From Pigmentiphaga litoralis (GTDB lineage: Bacteria; Pseudomonadota; Gammaproteobacteria; Burkholderiales; Burkholderiaceae_B), in the NCBI RefSeq assembly GCF_013408655.1, contig NZ_JACCBP010000002.1, positions 310,001 through 374,000 on the forward strand: DNA of 64,000 nt, written 5' to 3'. This document shows positions 19,221-28,090 of the stretch, in pieces (position 1 is the stretch's first letter; every line of letters starts with the position of its first letter). The notes under the pieces were generated by a model. It did no database searches. It saw only the letters and a list, made by a program, of their open reading frames with translations, and was not told the DNA's origin. A program made the position numbers and the translations under genes.

Positions 19221-20648
19221 ATGAAAAAAACATTCGAACGCCGTGCCGTCGCGGCCGTCCTTGCATGCTGCTGCGCCGCGCCGGTCTGGGCGCAAGAGGG
19301 CAGTGCGCCCACGGGGTCGACCCAGGTCGCGTCCGATGCCTTGGCGCCAGCCGTTGACGGGTCCGCGTTCAGCGACGCTGCCCCGGCCGACTCGGGCCTG
19401 ATCCCCGAAGACGAACGCTACGCCCTGCATGGGCAGTCCACCTATGTGTGGCAGCGCAAGCCCTCGTTCGCCTCGCCGTACGAAGGCGAAAACAGTCTGC
19501 AAGGCAAGAAGGCCAAAAGCTATTCCTTCACGGCCACCGTCGACCTGGGCCTGCGCCTGTGGGAAGGCGCGGAATTCCATGTGAATGGTGAAGGTGCGCG
19601 CGGCCAGGCGTTCTCGGGCTTGCATGGCCTGGGCGGCCTGACCAATGGCGAGCTGGCCAAGACGGCCGGCGCCGACATGGTCTATTACCGCGCGCGCACG
19701 TTCCTGCGGCAGACCTGGGGCCTGGGCGGCGGGCGCGAAGCGGTCGAAGGCGACATGAACCAGCTGACCGGCGGACAGGACAAACGCCGCGTGGTGCTGA
19801 CCGTGGGCACCGTGTCCATGCTCGACATTTTCGATTCGCTGGAATCGGCGCACGACCCGCGCACGCAGTTCCTGAACTGGTCCTTCCTGACGCATGGCAG
19901 CTTCGACTATGCCGCTGACTCGCGCGGCTACACCAGTGGCGCGGCGCTGGAATACATCGATGACGGCTGGGCCGTGCGCGCCGGCCGCTTCATGATGCCG
20001 AAGGAATCGAACGGCCTGCCGCTGGATACCCGGTTGGGCAAGCACTACGGCGACCAGATCGAATTTGAAAAGCAGTACCAGGCGGGAAACCGGCCCGGCA
20101 CGGCACGCATCATCGGCTTTCGCAACAAGACGCGCATGGCCGATTTTGGTGAAGCCATTGCCGCCGGCCGCGCGGCAGGGACCGCCCCCGAGCTGGACAA
20201 CGTGCGCCGCGAACACGCCAAGGTCGGCGTCGGCATCGGCTTCGATCAGTCGGTCACGGACGACGTCAACGCCTTCATGCGGGCCAGCTGGTCCGACGGA
20301 AAGACAGAGACCTATGCATTCACCGAGATCGACCGCGCCGTCTCCGCCGGCGTAGTCGTGAAGGGCACCCAGTGGTCACGGCCCTACGACACCGTGGGCG
20401 CGGCCGTGGCGGTCAATGCGCTGAGCCGCACGCATCGCGGCTATCTGGCGGCGGGCGGCATCGGTCCTTTCCTGGGTGACGGCGCGCTGAACTATGGCGT
20501 CGAACAGATTGCCGAGACCTACTACAGCTGGCGGCCCTTCAAGTACTTCTGGCTGACGGGCGATGCGCAGTACATCCGCAACCCCGGCTACAACCGCGAC
20601 CGCGGTCCGGCCAAGGTATTTTCGGTGCGGCTGCATACGCAGTTCTGA
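19221..20648 (+). CDS. OprB-family outer-membrane porin
   Basis: 475 residues from ATG 19221. A signal peptide ends at PVWAQ. The mature chain shows alternating beta-strand residues and ends in aromatic Phe (VRLHTQF), as outer-membrane barrels do. Segments such as ALHGQSTYVWQRKPSFASPY and GWAVRAGRFMMPKESNG fit the carbohydrate-selective OprB family. It lies 140 bp behind pobA on the same strand and could take in aromatic acids, but that role is only inferred from position. Confidence 0.85.
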   Translation: MKKTFERRAVAAVLACCCAAPVWAQEGSAPTGSTQVASDALAPAVDGSAFSDAAPADSGLIPEDERYALHGQSTYVWQRKPSFASPYEGENSLQGKKAKSYSFTATVDLGLRLWEGAEFHVNGEGARGQAFSGLHGLGGLTNGELAKTAGADMVYYRARTFLRQTWGLGGGREAVEGDMNQLTGGQDKRRVVLTVGTVSMLDIFDSLESAHDPRTQFLNWSFLTHGSFDYAADSRGYTSGAALEYIDDGWAVRAGRFMMPKESNGLPLDTRLGKHYGDQIEFEKQYQAGNRPGTARIIGFRNKTRMADFGEAIAAGRAAGTAPELDNVRREHAKVGVGIGFDQSVTDDVNAFMRASWSDGKTETYAFTEIDRAVSAGVVVKGTQWSRPYDTVGAAVAVNALSRTHRGYLAAGGIGPFLGDGALNYGVEQIAETYYSWRPFKYFWLTGDAQYIRNPGYNRDRGPAKVFSVRLHTQF

Positions 20649-20732
20649 GGGCCGGTCGGGCGGGCCTGACTCGCCGGGCAGCCGGGCGGCCGAACGGCGA
20701 TCATCGGTTCCTGGCCGGCGCGCCGGCAGCCC

Positions 20733-21737
20733 TTATTCCGGCTGGATCTGCGCGCGGTCGATCACCTGCTTCCACGCCACCGCTTCCTTCGCGATCTGCG
20801 CACCGAACTCCGGCGGCGAGCTGCCCACCGCCGTCACGCCAATGTCGGCGTACTGCTTGCGCACGGCCGGGTCCGACAAGGCCGCTTTGATCGCCGCCGA
20901 CATCTTTTCAATGATGGCCGGGTCCGTGCCCACCGGCGCCGCCATGCCCCACCAGTTGCCGGTCAACAAGTCAGGCAGTCCCTGTTCGCGCGTCGTCGGC
21001 ACGTCGGGCAAAATTGCCAGCCGCTGATCGCTCGCCACCGCCAGTGCCTTCAGCTTCCCGCCCGCCACATTGCCCGCCACCGAACTGAACGCGGTGATGT
21101 AGAGCTGGATCTCGCTGCCCAGCAATCCCGCGACCGCAGGGGGCGAGCCGCGATAGGGCACATGCGTCAATTGCACCTTGGCCAGCTGGCTGTAGAGCTC
21201 GCCCGCCAAGTGCGGCGGCGTGCCATTGCCGGGTGATCCGTAGTTGAGCTTGGACGGACTTTGCCGCGCCATCTCGGTGAAATCCTTGAGCGTGCTCACC
21301 GGCAGCGTGCTGTTCACGATCATGACCGACGGCGCATTGCTCAGCAGCGCGACCGGCATCAGGTCCTTGAGCGGGTCGAAGCGCATGTTCCGGAACAGGA
21401 ACTGATTGGTGACGAAGTTGTTGGTCGCGCCAAGCAGGAAGGTGTAGCCATCGGGCTGCGCGCGCACGACTTCATCGGCGCCAATATTGCCCGACGCGCC
21501 GCTCTTGTTGTCGATCAAAAAACGAACGCCAAACTGCTTTTCCAGTTGCGGCTGGATGAAGCGGAAGGTGATGTCGCCGGTGTTGCCCGGCGCATAGGGG
21601 ACGACGATACGGATTGGGCGCGACGGCCAGGGTTCGGCTGCGTGCGCGGGGGCCGTGAATGTGGTGGCCGTGGCCAACAGGGCTGCAGTGAAGCCGGCTG
21701 CGGCCAGTGTGGCCAGTGGGGCAGATGAGTCAGTCAT
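20733..21737 (-). CDS. Bug-family periplasmic substrate-binding protein
   Basis: 334 residues from ATG 21737, preceded by GGAGTTCTCGC. Signal peptide ends near APAHA. Family marks are IVVPYAPGNTGDITFR, DNKSGASGNIGADEVVRAQP and HVPYRGSPPAVAGLLGSEI. It is very similar to the Bug protein at 28091-29098 and much less so to the one at 6820. The start overlaps the amidohydrolase stop by 8 bases, so it is the third gene of an operon with two hydrolases and may deliver their substrate. Confidence 0.92.
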   Translation of the reverse strand: MTDSSAPLATLAAAGFTAALLATATTFTAPAHAAEPWPSRPIRIVVPYAPGNTGDITFRFIQPQLEKQFGVRFLIDNKSGASGNIGADEVVRAQPDGYTFLLGATNNFVTNQFLFRNMRFDPLKDLMPVALLSNAPSVMIVNSTLPVSTLKDFTEMARQSPSKLNYGSPGNGTPPHLAGELYSQLAKVQLTHVPYRGSPPAVAGLLGSEIQLYITAFSSVAGNVAGGKLKALAVASDQRLAILPDVPTTREQGLPDLLTGNWWGMAAPVGTDPAIIEKMSAAIKAALSDPAVRKQYADIGVTAVGSSPPEFGAQIAKEAVAWKQVIDRAQIQPE

Positions 21738-23685
21738 GCGAGAACTCCTGGGGTGGGTCGGCCGCATGCAGGCGGCCGTCGATGATGAGGTGATCTGCCC
21801 GCAGGCCGGCAAGGGCCTCGGGTGCGCAGGTAAGCGGGTTGTCGTTCAGGATGGCCAGGTCGGCCAGCTTGCCGGGCGTGATGCTGCCGCGTGTCGACTC
21901 GTCATGCGTCAGCCACGCGCCGCCCATCGTTGCGATCGTCAACGCTTCGGCACGGCTGATGGCCTGGTCGGGCGCGACGGGGTTGCCAGTTCGGGATTGG
22001 CGCAGCACCGCATGGCTGATCGGACCGAACAGGGACACCGGCAGGTTGTCGCTGCCGAAGGCGACCGGAACACCGGCGTCGAGCAGGCGGCGCAGCGGGA
22101 CGATGTCGTTGACGGCGTCGCCCGGCGGGATGTGGCCTTGCGTGCCGCCGTGCGCTGACTTGCTGGCGGCGCGCTTCTCTACCCACACATCGCCATCCTT
22201 GTAGATGTGCCGATTGGTATGCGTAGTGATGACCAGGCCCAGATCGTGGATGGTTGCAATCATTTCCTGTGTCAGCACCGGCTGATGGCCCAGCACCCAT
22301 CGCAGGTCATCGATCGGGTGCGCGCGATGCGCAGCCTGGAACAGGGGCAACAGGGTGGGCCAGATGCCGCACACACGAATGCCTTCACGCGCCGCTTCGA
22401 TCAGCAAAGGTTCCAGCACCTCTGCCGGCAGGGCCGCGCCCGCCTGGAAGCCTGCCCAGCCGGTGCACGGATGATTGCTTGCACGCAGCTGGTTGTTCAG
22501 CGGGTCCGCATCGATCTCGGCATAGAAGCCCTGCAGCCGCACCCACGGGTGATCGGCGTGGCGGCGTTGCAGCCAGGTGCGCCAGTCGCGCAGCAGTTCG
22601 ATGGCAGTGTCGGCACTGCGGGCATGCTTGTGGCGCGGGGTGGGCTGATCTGCGTGGCCTGCGTGATTGGTATGGCGTGCCTGACTGGCCGGGTTGGAGG
22701 CCGGGTTGGATCCGCTGGCTTCGATTTGCCACCGCGGGCTGAAGGTCAGCGTCGCGCGCACGGTCGCGGCGCCCTGATTCGCCACGTCTCGATACGCCGC
22801 GATCACCTCGCCCGCCACGCCGTGGCCTTCAAACACCGCCGTCGTGCCCACCGCGTTGTAGGCGCGCATGGCGCTGCGCAGGCCACTGGCGCGCTGGGCG
22901 GCGCTAAAGCCGGGCGCGACCCGCATCAGGCTGTGTTCGACGATGGGCACCAGGGTCGCCTCGCTGAACGTGCCATCGGGGTCGCCATTTGCGTCGCGGC
23001 CCAGGGTGATGTCCGGGCTCGGCGGCACGGTGTGCCGGTCGATGCCCGCCAGGCGCAGCGCCAGCGTGTTGGCGATCGACACCAGCGGCGCCCGGTTGCG
23101 CCAGTAGCCCCAGATGGGCCGGATATAAACCGGATGATCGGGGCTGACGCGGTCCAGGTCATGACGCGTGGGGTAGCGGCCTTCGCGCAGGCCCGCCGCC
23201 GGGTCGGGATATTCGGGTGGCTCGCCGATGGGTTGGGTGACGATCCACGTGCCCGGCGGGGTGCGGCGCACTTCATGGGCGATGCGGTCCAGGATATCGT
23301 CGATGGACCGTGCGCCCTGCAGGGAGGGCAGATGCTTGCGCAAGCCTTCGCGGTCCAGGTGGGCATGGCCGTCGGTCATGCCCGGGATGACGGTGCGGCC
23401 GGCCAGGTTCACGCGCTGCGTGGACGGTGTGGCCAGCGCGGCCATGTCGTCGTCGCTGCCGATGGCCAGGATGCGATTGCCGTGGATCGCGACGGATTGG
23501 GCGATGGTGCCGGTGCTGCTGCTGGCACGGGAGGGGCCAGTGCCGGTGCCAGTGCCAGTGCCAGTGCCAGTGCCGAAGCCGGTGCCAGCGATACCGTTAC
23601 CGCCGCCGCCTTCACACCGGATGACGGTGCCGCCGTACAGCAGCAGGGTGGCTTGGTCAGGCCGCGGCGCCTGCGGGGTCGTCAT
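21730..23685 (-). CDS. Amidohydrolase family 3 (YtcJ-like) metal hydrolase
   Basis: 651 residues, long for the family because of low-complexity insertions. The amidohydrolase metal site begins with VIPGMTDGHAHLDREGL (HxH), and later come VLGHQPVLT, the Asp in AFGSDNLPVSLFGPI and the C-terminal GSITPGKLADLAILNDNPL, all typical of YtcJ-like enzymes that cleave C-N bonds. Near residues 33-50 lies an uninterrupted Gly-Thr dipeptide run coded by a 6-bp repeat, and near residues 320-350 a His/Asn/Ala-rich insert. It overlaps the neighbours on both sides (ATGA with the upstream hydrolase). The substrate is unknown. Confidence 0.9.
   Translation of the reverse strand: MTTPQAPRPDQATLLLYGGTVIRCEGGGGNGIAGTGFGTGTGTGTGTGTGPSRASSSTGTIAQSVAIHGNRILAIGSDDDMAALATPSTQRVNLAGRTVIPGMTDGHAHLDREGLRKHLPSLQGARSIDDILDRIAHEVRRTPPGTWIVTQPIGEPPEYPDPAAGLREGRYPTRHDLDRVSPDHPVYIRPIWGYWRNRAPLVSIANTLALRLAGIDRHTVPPSPDITLGRDANGDPDGTFSEATLVPIVEHSLMRVAPGFSAAQRASGLRSAMRAYNAVGTTAVFEGHGVAGEVIAAYRDVANQGAATVRATLTFSPRWQIEASGSNPASNPASQARHTNHAGHADQPTPRHKHARSADTAIELLRDWRTWLQRRHADHPWVRLQGFYAEIDADPLNNQLRASNHPCTGWAGFQAGAALPAEVLEPLLIEAAREGIRVCGIWPTLLPLFQAAHRAHPIDDLRWVLGHQPVLTQEMIATIHDLGLVITTHTNRHIYKDGDVWVEKRAASKSAHGGTQGHIPPGDAVNDIVPLRRLLDAGVPVAFGSDNLPVSLFGPISHAVLRQSRTGNPVAPDQAISRAEALTIATMGGAWLTHDESTRGSITPGKLADLAILNDNPLTCAPEALAGLRADHLIIDGRLHAADPPQEFSHD
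23536..23589. repeat. Hexanucleotide tandem repeat (GCCAGT)n inside the amidohydrolase gene
   Basis: Nine 6-bp units, five exactly GCCAGT and four with GCCGGT, GCCGAA or GCCAGC. On the coding strand it gives Gly-Thr pairs, so unit gain or loss keeps the frame. Confidence 0.9.
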
Positions 23686-24713
23686 GGCTGGCGGTTCGTG
23701 GCATCGCTGCCACCGCCGTCGCCACCGGTCCCACCCGCACCGTTCCGCATCAGCAACGCCAACGTGTCGCGGAACAGCTTGCTGCCCGGGTCCGCCAGAT
23801 CCAGGATCACATCGAAGTGATGCCGCCCGGGCACCACGTCGAAGTCCGCCAGCATGTTGAACTCCCGCAACCGGTCGGCCATGGCGCGGGCTTGTCGGCG
23901 GAATTCGTCGGTATCGCGTTCGGCCACGGCCACCACCACCGGCACGCGTACCGCAGGGGTGTTGTGGGCCAGCGAATAGCGGCGGACATGCGCCGCATCC
24001 AGGTTCAGCCGGGTATTGCGATACGACAGGCGCACCGGCTCCAGATCGGTCAGTCCACTGACCATGACCGCGCCGTGGAACGGTTGAGTCCCCAGACCTT
24101 CCGCCGACCAGTCATGCGTCAGCGCCTGGCTCACCAGGTGCGTGCCCGACGAATGCCCGGCCAGCACGATACGTTGCGGGTCGCCGCCATGCGCGGCAAT
24201 GTGCGTGTGGACCCAGGCAATGCCGCGCCGCACGCTGGCCACCATGTCGGCAAACGGAACGTCCGACGCATCCGGAAATCCCAGCGCGACCCACAGGCAC
24301 CCCTGATCGGCAAAGGCCTGCGCACCAAAGGCGCTGTCTTCCTTTTCCTGTGTCAGCCACGCGCCGCCGTGCACGAACAGCAGCACGGGCAGCAAAGCCG
24401 GCAACCCCGGCGACAGCGCGGCATGGCCCTGGGCTCCCTCACCCCGCAACGTTCCGACATCCCCCGAAGCCCCGACACCCCCCAATGCACCCGCACCCCC
24501 CGATGCCCCCAGGCGCCGCGGCCCGTAGATATCCAGGCGCTCCAGCGGATGCGTCCCCCACGCCACGTCACGCGCGCCGGGCAACGCCGCCGCGGCCGCC
24601 GACAGCGCCGTGCCCTGCGCCAGCGTCTCGCGAAAGCCCGGACAGGCCAGCTGGTTGTTGTACTGGGCGTCCAGGGCTTCCTGGGTATAACGGTCGAAAA
24701 CGTAGGCGGACAC
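23682..24713 (-). CDS. Alpha/beta hydrolase, arylformamidase/esterase-like
   Basis: 343 residues from GTG 24713, behind AGGAG. The oxyanion loop LLFVHGGAWLTQE, the nucleophile elbow LAGHSSGTHLVSQ and a C-terminal His in PGRHHFDVILDL give the Ser-Asp-His triad pattern of the BD-FAE / kynurenine-formamidase-like group. A Gly-rich, low-complexity insert (about residues 67-100) and a Gly-rich tail are unusual. It is the first gene of the operon with the amidohydrolase and a Bug protein; the three may take in and hydrolyse an amide or ester. The specific compound is not predictable. Confidence 0.85.
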   Translation of the reverse strand: MSAYVFDRYTQEALDAQYNNQLACPGFRETLAQGTALSAAAAALPGARDVAWGTHPLERLDIYGPRRLGASGGAGALGGVGASGDVGTLRGEGAQGHAALSPGLPALLPVLLFVHGGAWLTQEKEDSAFGAQAFADQGCLWVALGFPDASDVPFADMVASVRRGIAWVHTHIAAHGGDPQRIVLAGHSSGTHLVSQALTHDWSAEGLGTQPFHGAVMVSGLTDLEPVRLSYRNTRLNLDAAHVRRYSLAHNTPAVRVPVVVAVAERDTDEFRRQARAMADRLREFNMLADFDVVPGRHHFDVILDLADPGSKLFRDTLALLMRNGAGGTGGDGGGSDATNRQP

Positions 24714-24818
24714 AGCGGGCGGCTCCTGAGGCAGACCCCCAATCTACCAGCGCACGCAGATTGAAAAAATTGAAATGTTCATATAGATTCATTCGATTCT
24801 TCAATACTGCAGGCCGCC
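24714..24818. promoter_or_regulatory. Divergent promoter region of the hydrolase operon and LysR gene
   Basis: An AT-rich stretch in GC-rich surroundings. It holds an ATTGAA (24769-24774) / TTCAAT (24800-24805) inverted repeat, a plausible site for the LysR protein, but no clear T-N11-A consensus was pinned down. Confidence 0.35.
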
Positions 24819-25724
24819 ATGTCGATCACGCTGCGTCAGCTCGAAGCCTTTGTGGCCGTCTGCAATGAAGGCAGCTTCAGCAAGGCCGCGCAGCGTATCC
24901 ACATCTCGCAATCCGGGCTGAGCATTCTGGTGCGTGACCTGGAGCAGAACCTGGACAGCCGCCTGTTTGACCGCAGCACCCGTCAGGTCACGTTGACCGA
25001 TGCGGGCCGCGAGTTCCGGGCGCCGGCCGCGCGGCTGCTGGCCGACCTGTCCAGCGCGGTCGGCAATGTGCGCGGCCTGGCCACGCGCCAGCATGGGCAC
25101 GTCACGGTCGCCGCGCCGCCGCTGCTGCTCGCGCGCCTGCTGATCCCGGTCGCGGCCGACTTCCGGCGGCAGTACCCCGACATCTCCGTCACGCTGCTGG
25201 ATATCCCGTCGGAAGCCATCCTGCCGCGCATCGCAAGTGCGGAAGTCGACATCGGCGTAGGCGCCTTCAGCGACGACGACCACGATTGTGTGATCGAACC
25301 GCTGCTGGAAGGGCCGCTGGTGGTGCTGATGCCGCGCGATCACCCCTGCGCGCACAAACGCACGATCAAGTGGGAAGAGCTGGCCACCTACCCGCTAGTG
25401 ACGCAGACGCCCGAGAACAAATTCCGTGCCTTCCTGGATCGCACCTTCATGCAGCTGGGCCTAACGCCCAGGATCGCGATCGAAGTCGCGCAACTGGCGA
25501 CCGTCATCAGTCTGGTCGAAGCGGACTTTGGCATTGCGCTGTTGCCGCCCTACACGGCGCTGTTTCCGGCCGGGCGCAAGACGGTCGTGCGCCCGGTCAG
25601 CGCGCCGGTCATCCCGTCGCAGATCGTGCTGGCGCACGACCGCTTCCGTTCACCGTCGGCCGCGTCGCTGGCCTTCATGGAAGTCACACGGCGCGCGGTG
25701 ACGCGCTGGCAGGCGCGGGTGTAG
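24819..25724 (+). CDS. LysR-family transcriptional regulator
   Basis: 301 residues. The N-terminal helix-turn-helix is MSITLRQLEAFVAVCNEG through SKAAQRIHISQSGLSILVRD, followed by LysR linker and a substrate-binding domain of two alpha/beta lobes. It is divergent from the hydrolase-amidohydrolase-Bug operon, which is the usual target layout for LysR regulators. The effector is probably the substrate or product of that operon. Confidence 0.93.
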   Translation: MSITLRQLEAFVAVCNEGSFSKAAQRIHISQSGLSILVRDLEQNLDSRLFDRSTRQVTLTDAGREFRAPAARLLADLSSAVGNVRGLATRQHGHVTVAAPPLLLARLLIPVAADFRRQYPDISVTLLDIPSEAILPRIASAEVDIGVGAFSDDDHDCVIEPLLEGPLVVLMPRDHPCAHKRTIKWEELATYPLVTQTPENKFRAFLDRTFMQLGLTPRIAIEVAQLATVISLVEADFGIALLPPYTALFPAGRKTVVRPVSAPVIPSQIVLAHDRFRSPSAASLAFMEVTRRAVTRWQARV

Positions 25725-25752
25725 CAGTGGCGCCCTGGCAGACGCGCGTCCC

Positions 25753-27204
25753 TTACCGCCGGCGCGCGCCCTTGTTCGCGTACATCGCCATATCCGCGGC
25801 GCGTTCGGCCGCGGCGAACGGCAGGTCCGGTCCGGTCTGCGCATAGCCGATCGCCACGCTCAGTTCCGGCCCCTGGTAGAACTGGTTGTTGACCTCAATC
25901 AATCGCTGCAGGCGGTCGGCCAGGCGCGCCGCATAGTCCAGGTCCTGCCCCGGCATCAGCACCGCGAATTCATCGCCGCCCACCCGCGCCACAATGTCGC
26001 CGGGTTGGGACACTTCCTTCAGCACCTCGGCCGCGCGCCGAATCAGCGTGTCGCCGGCCGCGTGACCCAGATCATCGTTGACCGGCTTCAGGCCGTTCAC
26101 GTCGATCATCGCCACCGCGATCGTGACCGACGGATCTTTCTCCAGCCGCACCCGCGCTTCTTCATACGATGCGCGATTGAGCAGACCCGTCATCGCGTCA
26201 TGCGTGCCCAGATAGCGCATATAAGCTTCGGCCCGCTTGCGCGCCGTGATATCGGTCAACGAGATCAGCACCCGATCCCATGTCGCTTCGGATCCCGGCA
26301 TCACGGACCGCTGCAAGTGCACGTCGACCGGCTCGCCGGTCAGCGTGGTGTTGATGCCCTCGCATTCGTACGCCACGCGGCCCTGCGCCATCTCGACCAG
26401 CTCGTCGGTGAAATGCACGCTCATGTCGCCACCGAAGACGGTGCCCAGGTTGGCCAGCAGTTCCGCCTTCGACGACGCGCGGAACATCTGCAAGGTGCGC
26501 TCGTTCACGTCCAGCACCTTGATCGCGCGCAGGCACTGCTGCACGAAGTCAGGATGGGTGCGGAGGTAGGCGGCGGGGTTCGTGACACCCTGTGCGGTCA
26601 GGCCATCGAGCAGCGCGCGGATGCCTGAAAAATCCTCGACCCACAATGACACTGGCGAATGTTCGAACAGGCCTTGGGAATAGTCGCGCATCGACTCGCG
26701 CTGGCGTTCGGCTTCCTTGCGCGCGCCAATGTCATGCAGGGAAATCAGCGCGCGCGACCAGTCGTGCTCATGGCCGGGCAGCACCGACCGGCGAATCAGG
26801 ATGTCGACCGGGCGGCCGTCCAGCGCGTAGTTGATGCCTTCGGTTTCGATCTCGAAGCGGCCTTCCCACATGCCCAGCAGGTCCGCCGTAAAGTGCTGCG
26901 CCATGTCGTCGCGAAACACGCGATGCAGGTTGTCCAGCAGTTCAGCCTGCGACGTCGCGCCAAACAGCTTGAGCGTGCACGCATTGACCGCCAGCACCCG
27001 AATGCGTGACAGACAGGTTTCGACAAACGCCGGATGCGCGGCAATGTGCGCGGCCAGATCGCGGATGCCGCCGGCGCGCAGGCCGTCCAGCAGGCTATGG
27101 ATGCCGCTGAAGTCTTCCAGCCAGAGCGACACGGGCGCGGCGTCGAACAGGGCGGCCAGCTCGCGCGCAGGCAGGGTCGAAATATCGGTGGGCATGGCAG
27201 ACAT
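25753..27204 (-). CDS. Diguanylate cyclase with two tandem PAS domains
   Basis: About 483 residues if ATG 27204 is used; ATG 27195 and ATG 27228 are alternatives and none has a strong ribosome site. Two closely similar PAS-type units, each starting with PVSLW(L/V)EDFSGI and ending with ISL(H/T)DI.ARK.AE, precede a GGDEF domain with intact RVGGDEFAVLMPG. The inhibitory RxxD site before GGDEF reads SQPGD and is therefore degenerate. It makes cyclic di-GMP from GTP, with the PAS pair as presumed sensor. No membrane segment is seen, so cytosolic. It lies downstream of a HAD phosphatase on the same strand. Confidence 0.9.
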   Translation of the reverse strand: MSAMPTDISTLPARELAALFDAAPVSLWLEDFSGIHSLLDGLRAGGIRDLAAHIAAHPAFVETCLSRIRVLAVNACTLKLFGATSQAELLDNLHRVFRDDMAQHFTADLLGMWEGRFEIETEGINYALDGRPVDILIRRSVLPGHEHDWSRALISLHDIGARKEAERQRESMRDYSQGLFEHSPVSLWVEDFSGIRALLDGLTAQGVTNPAAYLRTHPDFVQQCLRAIKVLDVNERTLQMFRASSKAELLANLGTVFGGDMSVHFTDELVEMAQGRVAYECEGINTTLTGEPVDVHLQRSVMPGSEATWDRVLISLTDITARKRAEAYMRYLGTHDAMTGLLNRASYEEARVRLEKDPSVTIAVAMIDVNGLKPVNDDLGHAAGDTLIRRAAEVLKEVSQPGDIVARVGGDEFAVLMPGQDLDYAARLADRLQRLIEVNNQFYQGPELSVAIGYAQTGPDLPFAAAERAADMAMYANKGARRR

Positions 27205-27352
27205 GGCGTCGGGTCCGAAAAACAGCATCAATACAAGGATTCGATAAGAAGGGCGGTAGCAGCGAAGGGCGGTCGGCAACCCGAAGTCACGAGCAAGGCC
27301 TGGATGCCGCTGCACGCCAAAGGGGCCGACCCGGCCGCCATGAGTCGGATAG

Positions 27353-28000
27353 CTATGCCGCCGATTGGTTGTCCGGCAGCAGCGCCGCCGCGATCGTAGC
27401 AGGTGACTCGAACATGCAGGTAGGGCCCGACGCTTCCAGCGCCGCGGGCGTGGCATAGCCCCACGTGACCGCGCCAAAGTCGATCAATTCGGCGCGCGCC
27501 GCCTCGCGGTCGCGGGTCTCGTCGCCAATGTAGATGGCGCGGTGGGCCGGGATGCCACTGTGCAACAGCACCCGCCGCAAATGGGTGCGCTTGCCAAGCA
27601 ATGCCGCGCCGCATTCATAGTGGCGGACCAGGGCGGACAGGTCCGGCCCCAGCACCTGCCGCACGTTTTCCTGTGAATTGGAACTCACCACCGCCAGCAC
27701 CACGCCGTGATCCGCCAGTTGCCGCAGCAACGGGCCGATGCCCTCGAACAGGCGGATCGTATGGATGCTCTCGGTCATCAGCCGCTTGTAGTGGTTGCCG
27801 ACCTGCGGCAGTTTCCACAGCGGCAGGTCCACCTGCCGCAGCAAGGTCTTGATGTCGTAGCCGCGCACCTTGTCCAGGTGCGCGGTGTCGATGGGGCGAA
27901 AGCCGTGGTGGGCCGCCAGGCGGTTCACCACGCTGACAAAGAAGCCGAAGGAGTCGGCAAGCGTGCCGTCGAAGTCGAAGATCGCAAGGGAATACTTCAT
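27353..28000 (-). CDS. HAD-superfamily hydrolase, phosphoglycolate phosphatase-like
   Basis: 215 residues. Motif I is IFDFDGTLADSFGF with the nucleophile Asp, motif II is AVVSSNSQ, the Lys of motif III is in LLGKRTHLRRVL and motif IV is IYIGDETRDREAA. The cap domain is helical, as in the Gph subgroup. Substrate not predictable from the sequence. It lies 90 bp behind a Bug gene on the same strand. Confidence 0.9.
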   Translation of the reverse strand: MKYSLAIFDFDGTLADSFGFFVSVVNRLAAHHGFRPIDTAHLDKVRGYDIKTLLRQVDLPLWKLPQVGNHYKRLMTESIHTIRLFEGIGPLLRQLADHGVVLAVVSSNSQENVRQVLGPDLSALVRHYECGAALLGKRTHLRRVLLHSGIPAHRAIYIGDETRDREAARAELIDFGAVTWGYATPAALEASGPTCMFESPATIAAALLPDNQSAA

Positions 28001-28090
28001 CGGCGGGGCATCCTGGCTTGGGCAGCGCTGCGCTGCAACATTTCCATTATCCCCGACTCTGCGTGACCGCAGATGACAGGCCAGCTGGCG

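Noticed and set aside
22207..23820. Plus-strand open frame opposite the amidohydrolase
   Set aside because: Shadow frame; composition typical of antisense reading of a GC-rich gene.
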